A stretch of 64,000 nt of DNA from Hydractinia symbiolongicarpus (GCF_029227915.1 NC_079878.1:28237501-28301500), one strand, 5' to 3'; positions 1 through 13,419 are shown, counted from the stretch's first letter. The notes: a model not told the origin generated them from the letters alone. A program made the numbers and translations.

Positions 1-2975
1 GACTGTGGGACTTATTTGAACTGATTCTGGACTGTGACCTTATAAATGTGATTAAAAAGCCAATTGGACTGCAAGAAATAACAGTATTCTTAACTCTACT
101 TAATTGCGGGAACTCAGCGATTACACTGGACCCTGTGGTAGCGCTTCATTTAAACGTTCAGATAAATAAGTCATTTTGTACTGTGGAACCAATCCTAGCC
201 GTTAGCGCGCGCTGAAGAAATAGAAACAGTTTCAAATACTACATTTCATTGACTTTCTAACGGTGTTAATCCTTTTGAGTTACAACGGTTGCGTCACATA
301 TTCGTACTAACAAGTAGTTCGTGATTTTTTTTCCGATATTACTAAGTTGTATCGCTTTTAACAGTGAAACGATTGACTGTGGGACTTAATTGAACTAAAT
401 TTGGACTGTGACCTGATAAATGTGATAAATGAGACAATTGGACTAATAGAAATAACATTCTTCTTAATTTGAAATGATTGCCGCAACTCAGCCATTACAT
501 TGTGCGCTGTGGTAGCCGTTCATTTAAACGATTAGATAAATAAGTCATTTTGTACTGTGGAACCAATCCTAGCCGTTATCGCACGCTGAACAAATAGAGA
601 CAGTTTCAAATACTACATTTCACTGACTTTCTACCGGTGTCAGTCCCTTTGAGTTACAACGTTTGTGTCACATATTCGTACCATTATGTATTTAGCGATA
701 TTTTTCTCACATTACTAGGTTGCATCGCTTTTAACAGTGAAACGATTGACTGTGTGACTAAATTAAACTGATTTTGGACTGTGGCCTTATAATTGTTTTA
801 AGTGAGACAATTGGACTCCAAGAAGTAACATTCTTCTTAATTTCACATGATTGCCGAAACTCAGCGATTACACTGGGCGCTGTGGTTGCGCTTCATTTAA
901 AAATTAAGATAAAAAAGTCATTTTTGACTGTGGGACCAATCCTAGCCGTTAACGCGCGCTGAAGAAATAGCGACAGCTTTAAAAACTACATTTCACTGAC
1001 TTTCTAACGGTGTCAGTCCGTTTGAGTTAAAGCGGTTAGGTCACATATTCGTACCAACATGTATTTAGCGATATTTTTCTGATATTACCAGGCTGCATCG
1101 ATTTTAACAGTAAAACGATTGACTGTGGGACTTTATTGAACTGATTTTTGTCTTCGATATTATAAATGTGATAAATGAGACAATTGGACTGCAAGAAATA
1201 ACACTCTTCTTAATTTGACATGATTGCTGGAATTTACCGATTACACTGGGCGCTGTGGTAGCGCTACATTTAAGCGTTTAGATAAATAAGTCATTTTGTA
1301 CTGTGGGACCAATCCTAGCCGTTATCGCACGCTGAACAAATAGAGACAGTTTCAAATACTACATTTCACTGACTTTCTAACGGTGTCAATCCGTTTGAGT
1401 TACAACGGTTGCGTCACACATTCGAATCAACATGTATTTAGTGACTTTTCTCCGATATTACTAAGTTGTATCGCTTTTAACAGTGAAACGATTGACTGTG
1501 GGACTCAATTTAATTGATTTTAAACTGTGACTTTATAAATGTTATAAGTGAGGCAATTGGACTCCAAGAAATAACAATCTTCCTAATTTGACATGATTGC
1601 TTGAACTCAGCATTTTCACTGGGCGTTGTGGCGGCGCTTTATTTAAAAATTTAGATAAAAAAGCCATTTTTGCACGGTGGGACATATCGTAGCCGTTATC
1701 GCGCGCTGAAGAAATAGAGACAGTTTCAAAAACTCCATTTTAATTGCCTCTCTAGCGGTATCAGTCTGTTTCAATTACAACGGTTCCGTCACATATTCGT
1801 ACCATGATGTACTTAACGATATTTTTCCGATATTACCAGGTTGCATCGCTTTTAACAGGATAACGGTTGACTGTGGGACTTAATTGAAAAGATTATTGTC
1901 TCTGATCTTATCAATGTGATAAATGAGACAATTGGACTCCAAGAAAAAACATTCTTCTTAACTCGACATGATTGCTGGAACTCAGCGATTGCACTGGATC
2001 TTGTGGTAGCCCTTCATATAAAAATTTAGATAAATAAGTCATTTTTACTGAGGGACAAATCTTAGCCGTTAGCGCGCGCTGAAGAAATAGAGACTGTTTT
2101 AAAAATTCCATTTCATTGACTTTCTAACGGTATCAATCCGTTTTAATTACAACCGTTGCGTCACATATTTGTACCAACGTGTATTTATTGATTTTTTTCC
2201 GATATTACTAAGTTGTATTGCTTTTAACAGTGAAACGAGTGAATTGAACTGATTCTGGACTTTTGACTTTATAAGTGTCATAATTGAGAAAATTGGACTC
2301 CAAGGAAAAACATTCTTCTTAATTTGACATGATTGCTGGAATTCAGCGCTTGCACTTGTCGTTGTGGTAGCGCTTCATTTAAAAATTTAGATAAATAAGT
2401 TATTTTTTGCTGTGGGACCAATCCTGGCTGTTAGCACGCACTGAATAAATAGAAACAGTTTCAAAAACTACATTTCATTGACTTTGTAACGGTATAAATC
2501 AGTTTGAGTTACAACAGTTGCATCACATATTCGTACCAACATGTCTTTAGCGATATTATTCGGATATTACTAGGCTGCATCGCTTTTAACAGTAAAACGA
2601 TTGACTGTGGGACTTCATTGAACTGATTTTTGTCTTCGATCTTATAAATGTGATAAATAAGACAATTGGACTGCAAGAAATGACACTCTTCTTAATTTGA
2701 CATGATTGCTGGAATTTACCGATTACACTGGGCGCTGTGGTAGCGCTTCATTTAAGCGTTTAGATAAATAAGTCATTTTGTACTGTGGGACCAATCCTAG
2801 CCGTTAGCGCGCGCTGAAGAAAGAGAGACAGTTTCAAATACTACATTTCATTGACTTTCTAACGGTGTCAATCCGTTTGAGTTACAACGGTTGCGTCACA
2901 CATTCGAACCAACATGTATTTAGTGACTTTTCTCCCATATTACTAAGTTGTATCGCTTTTAACAGTGAAACGATT
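1..2975. repeat. 8-mer HOR copy 1 (M1-M8), 2975 bp
   Basis: Monomer starts are M1 1, M2 374, M3 748, M4 1121, M5 1494, M6 1869, M7 2241 and M8 2603. The window happens to begin at an M1 start. The copy matches the next one (2976-5947) almost base for base. Differences include an A/C change in CAGTATTC versus CAGTCTTC near 85 and a T/G change in the AATCC(T/G)TTTGAG block near 273. Confidence 0.95.
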
Positions 2976-5947
2976 GACTGTGGGACTTATTTGAACTGAT
3001 TCTGGACTGTGACCTTATAAATGTGATTAAAAAGCCAATTGGACTGCAAGAAATAACAGTCTTCTTAACTCTACTTAATTGCGGGAACTCAGCGATTACA
3101 CTGGACCCTGTGGTAGCGCTTCATTTAAACGTTCAGATAAATAAGTCATTTTGTACTGTGGAACCAATCCTAGCCGTTAGCGCGCGCTGAAGAAATAGAA
3201 ACAGTTTCAAATACTACATTTCATTGACTTTCTAACGGTGTTAATCCGTTTGAGTTACAACGGTTGCGTCACATATTCGTACTAACAAGTAGTTCGTGAT
3301 TTTTTTTCCGATATTACTAAGTTGTATCGCTTTTAACAGTGAAACGATTGACTGTGGGACTTAATTGAACTAAATTTGGACTGTGACCTGATAAATGTGA
3401 TAAATGAGACAATTGGACTAATAGAAATAACATTCTTAATTTGAAATGATTGCCGCAACTCAGCCATTACATTGTGCGCTGTGGTAGCGGTTCATTTAAA
3501 CGATTAGATAAATAAGTCATTTTGTACTGTGGGACCAATCCTAGCCGTTATCGCACGCTGAACAAATAGAGAAAGTTTCAAATACTACATTTCACTGACT
3601 TTCTACCGGTGTCAGTCCCTTTGAGTTACAACGTTTGTGTCACATATTCGTACCATTATGTATTTAGCGATATTTTTCTCACATTACTAGGTTGCATCGC
3701 TTTTAACAGTGAAACGATTGACTGTGTGACTAAATTAAACTGATTTTGGACTGTGGCCTTATAATTGTTTTAAGTGAGACAATTGGACTGCAAGAAGTAA
3801 CATTCTTCTTAATTTCACATGATTGCCGAAACTCAGCGATTACACTGGGCGCTGTGGTTGCGCTTCATTTAAAAATTAAGATAAAAAAGTCATTTTTGAC
3901 TGTGGGACCAATCCTAGCCGTTAACGCGCGCTGAAGAAATAGCGACAGCTTTAAAAACTACATTTCACTGACTTTCTAACGGTGTCAGTCCGTTTGAGTT
4001 AAAGCGGTTAGATTACATATTCGTACCAAAATGTATTTAGCGATATTTTTCTGATATTACCAGGCTGCATCGATTTTAACAGTAAAACGATTGACTGTGG
4101 GACTTTATTGAACTGATTTTTGTCTTCGATATTATAAATGTGATAAATGAGACAATTGGACTGCAAGAAATAACACTCTTCTTAATTTGACATGATTGCT
4201 GGAATTTACCGATTACACTGGGCGCTGTGGTAGCGCTTCATTTAAGCGTTTAGATAAATAAGTCATTTTGTACTATGGGACCAATCCTAGCCGTTATCGC
4301 ACGCTGAACAAATAGAGACAGTTTCAAATACTACATTTCACTGACTTTCTAACGGTGTCAATCCGTTTGAGTTACAACGGTTGCGTCACACATTCGAATC
4401 AACATGTATTTAGTGACTTTTCTCCGATATTACTAAGTTGTATCGCTTTTAACAGTGAAACGATTGACTGTGGGACTCAATTTATTTGATTTTAAACTGT
4501 GACTTTATAAATGTTATAAGTGAGGCAATTGGACTCCAAGAAATAACAATCTTCCTAATTTGACATGATTGCTTGAACTCAGCATTTTCACTGGGCGTTG
4601 TGGCGGCGCTTTATTTAAAAATTTAGATAAAAAAGCCATTTTTGCACGGTGGGACATATCGTAGCCGTTATCGCGCGCTGAAGAAATAGAGACAGTTTCA
4701 AAAACTCCATTTTAATTGCCTCTCTAGTGGTATCAGTCTGTTTCAATTACAACGGTTCCGTCACATATTCGTACCATGATGTACTTAACGATATTTTTCC
4801 GATATTACCAGGTTGCATCGCTTTTAACAGGATAACGGTTGACTGTGGGACTTAATTGAAAAGATTATTGTCTCTGATCTTATCAATGTGATAAATGAGA
4901 CAATTGGACTCCAAGAAAAAACATTCTTCTTAACTCGACATGATTGCTGGAACTCAGCGATTGCACTGGATCTTGTGGTAGCCCTTCATATAAAAATTTA
5001 GATAAATAAGTCATTTTTACTGAGGGACAAATCTTAGCCGTTAGCGCGCGCTGAAGAAATAGAGACTGTTTTAAAAATTCCATTTCATTGACTTTCTAAC
5101 GGTATCAATCCGTTTTAATTACAACCGTTGCGTCACATATTTGTACCAACGTGTATTTATTGATTTTTTTCCGATATTACTAAGTTGTATTGCTTTTAAC
5201 AGTGAAACGAGTGAATTGAACTGATTCTGGACTTTTGACTTTATAAGTGTCATAATTGAGAAAAGTGGACTCCAAGGAAAAACATTCTTCTTAATTTGAC
5301 ATGATTGCTGGAATTCAGCGCTTGCACTTGTCGTTGTGGTAGCGCTTCATTTAAAAATTTAGATAAATAAGTTATTTTTTGCTGTGGGACCAATCCTGGC
5401 TGTTAGCACGCACTGAATAAATAGGAACAGTTTCAAAAACTACATTTCATTGACTTTGTAACGGTATTAATCAGTTTGAGTTACAACAGTTGCATCACAT
5501 ATTCGTACCAACATATCTTTAGCGATATTATTCGGATAATACTAGGCTGCATCGCTTTTAACAGTAAAACGATTGACTGTGGGACTTCATTGAACTGATT
5601 TTTGTCTTCGATCTTATAAATGTGATAAATAAGACAATTGGACTGCAAGAAATGACACTCTTCTTAATTTGACATGATTGCTGGAATTTACCGATTACAC
5701 TGGGCGCTGTGGTAGCGCTTCATTTAAGCGTTTAGATAAATAAGTCATTTTGTACTGTGGGACCAATCCTAGCCGTTAGCGCGCGCTGAAGAAAGAGAGA
5801 CAGTTTCAAATACTACATTTCATTGACTTTCTAACGGTGTCAATCCGTTTGAGTTACAACGGTTGCGTCACACATTCGAACCAACATGTATTTAGTGACT
5901 TTTCTCCGATATTACTAAGTTGTATCGCTTTTAGCAGTGAAACGATT
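2976..5947. repeat. 8-mer HOR copy 2 (M1-M8), 2972 bp
   Basis: Monomer starts are M1 2976, M2 3350, M3 3720, M4 4093, M5 4466, M6 4841, M7 5213 and M8 5575. The order and the type-specific variants equal copy 1. M2 is 3 bp shorter because one CTT is missing from the CATTCTTCTTAATTTG block near 3430, which accounts for most of the small difference in unit length. Confidence 0.95.
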
Positions 5948-7815
5948 GACTGTGGGACTTATTTGAACTGATTCTGGACTGTGACCTTATAAATGTAATT
6001 AAAAAGCCAATTGGACTGCAAGAAATAACAGTCTTCTTAACTCGACTTAATTGCGGGAACTCAGCGATTACACTGGACCCTGTGGTAGCGCTTCATTTAA
6101 ACGTTCAGATAAATAAGTCATTTTGTACTGTGGAACCAATCCTAGCCGTTAGCGCGCGCTGAAGAAATAGAAACAGTTTCAAATACTACATTTCATTGAC
6201 TTTCTAACGGTGTTAATCCGTTTGAGTTACAACGGTTGCGTCACATATTCGTACTAACAAGTAGTTCGTGATTTTTTTTCCGATATTACTAAGTTGTATC
6301 GCTTTTAACAGTGAAACGATTGACTGTGGGACTTAATTGAACTAAATTTGGACTGTGACCTGATAAATGTGATAAATGAGACAATTGGACTAATAGAAAT
6401 AACATTCTTCTTAATTTGAAATGATTGCCGCAACTCAGCCATTACATTGTGCGCTGTGGTAGCGGTTTATTTAAACGATTAGATAAATAAGTCATTTTGT
6501 ACTGTGAGACCAATCCTAGCCGTTATCGCACGCTGAACAAATAGAGACAGTTTCAAATACTACATTTCACTGACTTTCTACCGGTGTCAGTCCCTTTGAG
6601 TTACAACGTTTGTGTCACATATTCGTACCATTATGTATTTAGCGATATTTTTCTCACATTACTAGGTTGCATCGCTTTTAACAGTGAAACGATTGACTGT
6701 GTGACTAAATTAAACTGATTTTGGACTGTGGCCTTATAATTGTTTTAAGTGAGACAATTGGACTCCAAGAAGTAACATTCTTCTTAATTTCACATGATTG
6801 CCGAAACTCAGCGATTACACTGGGCGCTGTGGTTGCGCTTCATTTAAAAATTAAGATAAAAAAGTCATTTTTGACTGTGGGACCAATCCTAGCCGTTAAC
6901 GCGCGCTGAAGAAATAGCGACAGCTTTAAAAACTACATTTCACTGACTTTCTAACGGTGTCAGTCCGTTTGAGTTAAAGCGGTTAGGTCACATATTCGTA
7001 CCAACATGTATTTAGCGATATTTTTCTGATATTACCAGGCTGCATCGATTTTAACAGTAAAACGATTGACTGTGGGACTTTATTGAACTGATTTTTGTCT
7101 TCGATATTATAAATGTGATAAATGAGACAATTGGACTGCAAGAAATAACACTCTTCTTAATTTGACATGATTGCTGGAATTTACCGATTACACTGGGCGC
7201 TGTGGTAGCGCTACATTTAAGCGTTTAGATAAATAAGTCATTTTGTACTGTGGGACCAATCCTAGCCGTTATCGCACGCTGAACAAATAGAGACAGTTTC
7301 AAATACTACATTTCACTGACTTTCTAACGGTGTCAATCCGTTTGAGTTACAACGGTTGCGTCACACATTCGAATCAACATGTATTTAGTGACTTTTCTCC
7401 GATATTACTAAGTTGTATCGCTTTTAACAGTGAAACGATTGACTGTGGGACTCAATTTAATTGATTTTAAACTGTGACTTTATAAATGTTATAAGTGAGG
7501 CAATTGGACTCCAAGAAATAACAATCTTCCTAATTTGACATGATTGCTTGAACTCAGCATTTTCACTGGGCGTTGTGGCGGCGCTTTATTTAAAAATTTA
7601 GATAAAAAAGCCATTTTTGCACGGTGGGACATATCGTAGCCGTTATCGCGCGCTGAAGAAATAGAGACAGTTTCAAAAACTCCATTTTAATTGCCTCTCT
7701 AGCGGTATCAGTCTGTTTCAATTACAACGGTTCCGTCACATATTCGTACCATGATGTACTTAACGATATTTTTCCGATATTACCAGGTTGCATCGCTTTT
7801 AACAGGATAACGGTT
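5948..7815. repeat. Truncated 8-mer HOR copy 3: M1-M5 only, 1868 bp
   Basis: Starts are M1 5948, M2 6322, M3 6695, M4 7068 and M5 7441. At 7815/7816 the end of M5 is followed directly by a new M1 instead of M6. The junction falls exactly at a monomer boundary, so M6, M7 and M8 are absent without any loss of monomer phase. This is the expected product of an in-register unequal exchange between HOR copies. Confidence 0.93.
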
Positions 7816-8562
7816 GACTGTGGGACTTATTTGAACTGATTCTGGACTGTGACCTTATAAATGTAATTAAAAAGCCAATTGGACTGCAAGAAATAACAGT
7901 CTTCTTAACTCGACTTAATTGCGGGAACTCAGCGATTACACTGGACCCTGTGGTAGCGCTTCATTTAAACGTTCAGATAAATAAGTCATTTTGTACTGTG
8001 GAACCAATCCTAGCCGTTAGCGCGCGCTGAAGAAATAGAAACAGTTTCAAATACTACATTTCATTGACTTTCTAACGGTGTTAATCCGTTTCAGTTACAA
8101 CGGTTGCGTCACATATTCGTACTAACAAGTAGTTCGTGATTTTTTTTCCGATATTACTAAGTTGTATCGCTTTTAACAGTGAAACGATTGACTGTGGGAC
8201 TTAATTGAACTAAATTTGGACTGTGACCTGATAAATGTGATAAATGAGACAATTGGACTAATAGAAATAACATTCTTCTTAATTTGAAATGATTGCCGCA
8301 ACTCAGCCATTACATTGTGCGCTGTGGTAGCGGTTTATTTAAACGATTAGATAAATAAGTCATTTTGTACTGTGAGACCAATCCTAGCCGTTATCGCACG
8401 CTGAACAAATAGAGACAGTTTCAAATACTACATTTCACTGACTTTCTACCGGTGTCAGTCCCTTTGAGTTACAACGTTTGTGTCACATATTCGTACCATT
8501 ATGTATTTAGCGATATTTTTCTCACATTACTAGGTTGCATCGCTTTTAACAGTGAAACGATT

Positions 8563-8780
8563 GACTGTGTGACTAAATTAAACTGATTTTGGACTGTGGC
8601 CTTATAATTGTTTTAAGTGAGACAATTGGACTCCAAGAAGTAACATTCTTCTTAATTTCACATGATTGCCGAAACTCAGCGATTACACTGGGCGCTGTGG
8701 TTGCGTATTCGTACCAACATGTATTTAGCGATATTTTTCTGATATTACCAGGCTGCATCGATTTTAACAGTAAAACGATT
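8563..8780. repeat. M3 monomer with 155 bp internal deletion
   Basis: The monomer follows M3 as far as GCTGTGGTTGCG at 8705, then continues at TATTCGTACCAACATG from 8706. The middle of M3 is missing, leaving 218 bp instead of 373. Both flanking monomers are intact. The new junction creates a 71-codon frame on the plus strand and a 93-codon frame on the minus strand, neither with any recognisable protein feature. Confidence 0.92.
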
Positions 8781-9528
8781 GACTGTGGGACTTTATTGAA
8801 CTGATTTTTGTCTTCGATATTATAAATGTGATAAATGAGACAATTGGACTGCAAGAAATAACACTCTTCTTAATTTGACATGATTGCTGGAATTTACCGA
8901 TTACACTGGGCGCTGTGGTAGCGCTACATTTAAGCGTTTAGATAAATAAGTCATTTTGTACTGTGGGACCAATCCTAGCCGTTATCGCACGCTGAACAAA
9001 TAGAGACAGTTTCAAATACTACATTTCACTGACTTTCTAACGGTGTCAATCCGTTTGAGTTACAACGGTTGCGTCACACATTCGAATCAACATGTATTTA
9101 GTGACTTTTCTCCGATATTACTAAGTTGTATCGCTTTTAACAGTGAAACGATTGACTGTGGGACTCAATTTAATTGATTTTAAACTGTGACTTTATAAAT
9201 GTTATAAGTGAGGCAATTGGACTCCAAGAAATAACAATCTTCCTAATTTGACATGATTGCTTGAACTCAGCATTTTCACTGGGCGTTGTGGCGGCGCTTT
9301 ATTTAAAAATTTAGATAAAAAAGCCATTTTTGCACGGTGGGACATATCGTAGCCGTTATCGCGCGCTGAAGAAATAGAGACAGTTTCAAAAACTCCATTT
9401 TAATTGCCTCTCTAGCGGTATCAGTCTGTTTCAATTACAACGGTTCCGTCACATATTCGTACCATGATGTACTTAACGATATTTTTCCGATATTACCAGG
9501 TTGCATCGCTTTTAACAGGATAACGGTT

Positions 9529-10272
9529 GACTGTGGGACTTAATTGAAAAGATTATTGTCTCTGATCTTATCCATGTGATAAATGAGACAATTGGACTCC
9601 AAGAAAAAACATTCTTGTTAACTCGACATGATTGCTGGAACTCAGCGATTGCACTGGATCTTGTGGTAGCCCTTCATATAAAAATTTAGATAAATAAGTC
9701 ATTTTTACTGAGGGACAAATCTTAGCCGTTAGCGCGCGCTGAAGAAATAGAGACTGTTTCAAATACTACATTTCACTGACTTTCTACCGGTGTCAGTCCC
9801 TTTGAGTTACAACGTTTGTGTCACATATTCGTACCATTATGTATTTAGCGATATTTTTCTCACATTACTAGGTTGCATCGCTTTTAACAGTGAAACGATT
9901 GACTGTGTGACTAAATTAAACTGATTTTGGACTGTGGCCTTATAATTGTTTTAAGTGAGACAATTGGACTGCAAGAAGTAACATTCTTCTTAATTTCACA
10001 TGATTGCCGAAACTCAGCGATTGCACTGGATCTTGTGGTAGCCCTTCATATAAAAATTTAGATAAATAAGTCATTTTTACTGAGGGACAAATCTTAGCCG
10101 TTAGCGCGCGCTGAAGAAATAGAGACTGTTTTAAAAATTCCATTTCATTGACTTTCTAACGGTATCAATTCGTTTTAATTACAACCGTTGCGTCACATAT
10201 TTGTACCAACGTGTATTTATTGATTTTTTTCCGATATTACTAAGTTGTATTGCTTTTAACAGTGAAACGAGT
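9529..10272. repeat. Hybrid monomer pair M6/M2 - M3/M6
   Basis: An M2-second-half plus M3-first-half segment (about 9758 to 10020) is embedded inside what would otherwise be a single M6. Both switch points lie in sequence shared by the two parents (GTTT near 9757; AACTCAGCGATT at 10011-10022), and monomer phase is kept on both sides. The net effect is one extra monomer. It could have arisen by two unequal crossovers or by conversion from a copy shifted in register. Confidence 0.88.
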
Positions 10273-11007
10273 GAATTGAACTGATTCTGGACTTTTGACT
10301 TTATAAGTGTCATAATTGAGAAAATTGGACTCCAAGGAAAAACATTCTTCTTAATTTGACATGATTGCTGGAATTCAGCGCTTGCACTTGTCGTTGTGGT
10401 AGCGCTTCATTTAAAAATTTAGATAAATAAGTTATTTTTTGCTGTGGGACCAATCCTGGCTGTTAGCACGCACTGAATAAATAGGAACAGTTTCCAAAAC
10501 TACATTTCATTGACTTTGTAACGGTATTAATCAGTTTGAGTTACAACAGTTGCATCACATATTCGTACCAACATGTCTTTAGCGATATTATTCGGATAAT
10601 ACTAGGCTGCATCGCTTTTAACAGTAAAACGATTGACTGTGGGACTTCATTGAACTGATTTTTGTCTTCGATCTTATAAATGTGATAAATAAGACAATTG
10701 GACTGCAAGAAATGACACTCTTCTTAATTTGACATGATTGCTGGAATTTACCGATTACACTGGGCGCTGTGGTAGCGCTTCATTTAAGCGTTTAGATAAA
10801 TAAGTCATTTTGTACTGTGGGACCAATCCTAGCCGTTAGCGCGCGCTGAAGAAAGAGAGACAGTTTCAAATACTACATTTCATTGACTTTCTAACGGTGT
10901 CAATCCGTTTGAGTTACAACGGTTGCGTCACACATTCGAACCAACATGTATTTAGTGACTTTTCTCCGATATTACTAAGTTGTATCGCTTTTAGCAGTGA
11001 AACGATT

Positions 11008-13419
11008 GACTGTGGGACTTATTTGAACTGATTCTGGACTGTGACCTTATAAATGTAATTAAAAAGCCAATTGGACTGCAAGAAATAACAGTCTTCTTAA
11101 CTCGACTTAATTGCGGGAACTCAGCGATTACACTGGACCCTGTGGTAGCGCTTCATTTAAACGTTCAGATAAATAAGTCATTTTGTACTGTGGAACCAAT
11201 CCTAGCCGTTAGCGCGCGCTGAAGAAATAGAAACAGTTTCAAATACTACATTTCATTGACTTTCTAACGGTGTTAATCCGTTTGAGTTACAACGGTTGCG
11301 TCACATATTCGTACTAACAAGTAGTTCGTGATTTTTTTTCCGATATTACTAAGTTGTATCGCTTTTAACAGTGAAACGATTGACTGTGGGACTTAATTGA
11401 ACTAAATTTGGACTGTGACCTGATAAATGTGATAAATGAGACAATTGGACTAATAGAAATAACATTCTTCTTAATTTGAAATGATTGCCGCAACTCAGCC
11501 ATTACATTGTGCGCTGTGGTAGCGGTTTATTTAAACGATTAGATAAATAAGTCATTTTGTACTGAGAGACCAATCCTAGCCGTTATCGCACGCTGAACAA
11601 ATAGAGACAGTTTCAAATACTACATTTCACTGACTTTCTACCGGTGTCAGTCCCTTTGAGTTACAACGTTTGTGTCACATATTCGTACCATTATGTATTT
11701 AGCGATATTTTTCTCACAGTACTAGGTTGCATCGCTTTTAACAGTGAAACGATTGACTGTGTGACTAAATTAAACTGATTTTGGACTGTGGCCTTATAAT
11801 TGTTTTAAGTGAGACAATTGGACTCCAAGAAGTAACATTCTTCTTAATTTCACATGATTGCCGAAACTCAGCGATTACACTGGGCGCTGTGGTAGCGCTT
11901 CATTTAAAAATTAAGATAAAAAGTCATTTTTGACTGTGAGTCCAATCCTAGCTGTTAACGCGCGCTGAAGAAATAGCGACAGCTTTAAAAACTACATTTC
12001 ACTGACTTTCTAACGGTGTCAGTCCGTTTGAGTTAAAGCGGTTAGGTCACATATTCGTACCAAAATGTATTTAGCGATATTTTTCTGATATTACCAAGCT
12101 GCATCGATTTTAACAGTAAAACGATTGACTGTGGGACTTTATTGAACTGATTTTTGTCTTCGATCTTATAAATGTGATAAATGAGACAATTGGACTGCAA
12201 GAAATAACACTCTTCTTAATTTGACCTGATTGCTGGAATTTACCGATTACACTGGGCGCTGTGGTAGCGCTTCATTTAAGCGTTTAGATAAATAAGTCAT
12301 TTTGTACTGTGGGACCAATCCTAGCCGTTATCGCACGCTGAACATTTCACTGACTTTCTAACGGTGTCAATCCGTTTGAGTTACAACGGTTGCGTCACAC
12401 ATTCGAACCAACATGTATTTAGTGACTTTTCTCCGATATTACTAAGTTGTATCGCTTTTAACAGTGAAACGATTGACTGTGGGACTCAATTTAATTGATT
12501 TTAAACTGTGACTTTATAAATGTTATAAGTGAGGCAATTGGACTCCAAGAAATAACAATCTTCCTAATTTGACATGATTGCTTGAACTCAGCATTTTCAC
12601 TGGGCGTTGTGGCGGCGCTTTATTTAAAAATTTAGATAAAAAAGCCATTTTTGCACGGTGGGACCTATCGTAGCCGTTATCGCGCGCTGAAGAAATATAG
12701 ACAGTTTCAAAAACTCCATTTTAATTGCCTCTCTAGCGGTATCAGTCTGTTTCAATTACAACGGTTCCGTCACATATTCGTACCAACGTGTATTTATTGA
12801 TTTTTTTCCGATATTACTAAGTTGTATTGCTTTTAACAGTGAATTTTAGATAAATAAGTTATTTTTTGCTGTGGGACCAATCCCGGCTGTTAGCACGCAC
12901 TGAATAAATAGGAACACGTTCAAAAACTACATTTCATTGACTTTGTAACGGTATAGTATAAATCAGTTTGAGTTACAACAGTTGCCTCACATAGCGATAT
13001 TATTCGGATATTACTAGGCTGCATCGCTTTTAACAGTGAAACGATTGACTGTGGGACTTCATTGAACTGATTTTTGTCTTCGATCTTATAAATGTGATAA
13101 ATAAGACAATTGGACTGCAAGAAATGACACTCTTCTTAATTTGACATGATTGCTGGAATTTACCGATTACACTGGGCGCTGTGGTAGCGCTTCATTTAAG
13201 CGTTTAGATAAATAAGTCATTTTGTACTGTGGGACCAATCCTAGCCGTTAGCGCGCGCTGAAGAAAGAGAGACAGTTTCAAATACTACATTTCATTGACT
13301 TTCTAACGGTGTCAATCCGTTTGAGTTACAACGGTTGCGTCACACATTCGAACCAACATGTATTTAGTGACTTTTCTCCGATATTACTAAGTTGTATCGC
13401 TTTTAGCAGTGAAACGATT
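11008..13419. repeat. Scarred HOR derivative, first copy, 2412 bp
   Basis: Starts: M1 11008, M2 11382, M3 11755, M4 12127 (25 bp deletion near 12343, 348 bp long), M5 12475, M7 remnant from about 12844, M8 13047. M5 switches to the tail of M6 near 12784 and then jumps into the middle of M7 near 12843. The M7 remnant also has a short insertion near 12953 and lacks about 20 bp (the TTCGTACCAACATG block) near 12996. M6 and M7 are therefore fused into one defective segment. Confidence 0.9.

Larger units (their letters stand above)
7816..11007. repeat. Rearranged HOR copy 4 with deleted M3 and two hybrid monomers
   Basis: Order and starts: M1 7816, M2 8190, M3 with a 155 bp deletion 8563 (218 bp long), M4 8781, M5 9154, M6/M2 hybrid 9529, M3/M6 hybrid 9901, M7 10273, M8 10635. 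The first hybrid is M6-like to about 9757 and M2-like afterwards (TACCGGTGTCAGTCCCTTTG). The second is M3-like to 10011-10022 and M6-like afterwards (GCACTGGATCTTG). The result is a nine-monomer unit of 3192 bp. Confidence 0.9.

Noticed and set aside
774-6909. A 62-codon plus-strand frame repeated at 774, 3746 and 6721
   Set aside because: It is the M3 monomer read through by chance, identical because the HOR is young. It is absent or altered in other M3 and Y copies and has no recognisable protein feature.
8573-8854. The longest open frame of the window (93 codons, minus strand)
   Set aside because: It exists only because of the 155 bp deletion in M3 at 8705/8706. Undeleted M3 copies do not carry it.
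1911-10143. 66-codon minus-strand frames in M6 monomers (1911, 4883, 9568, 9940)
   Set aside because: They are repeat by-products. They change length with each hybrid or indel and encode no recognisable motif.
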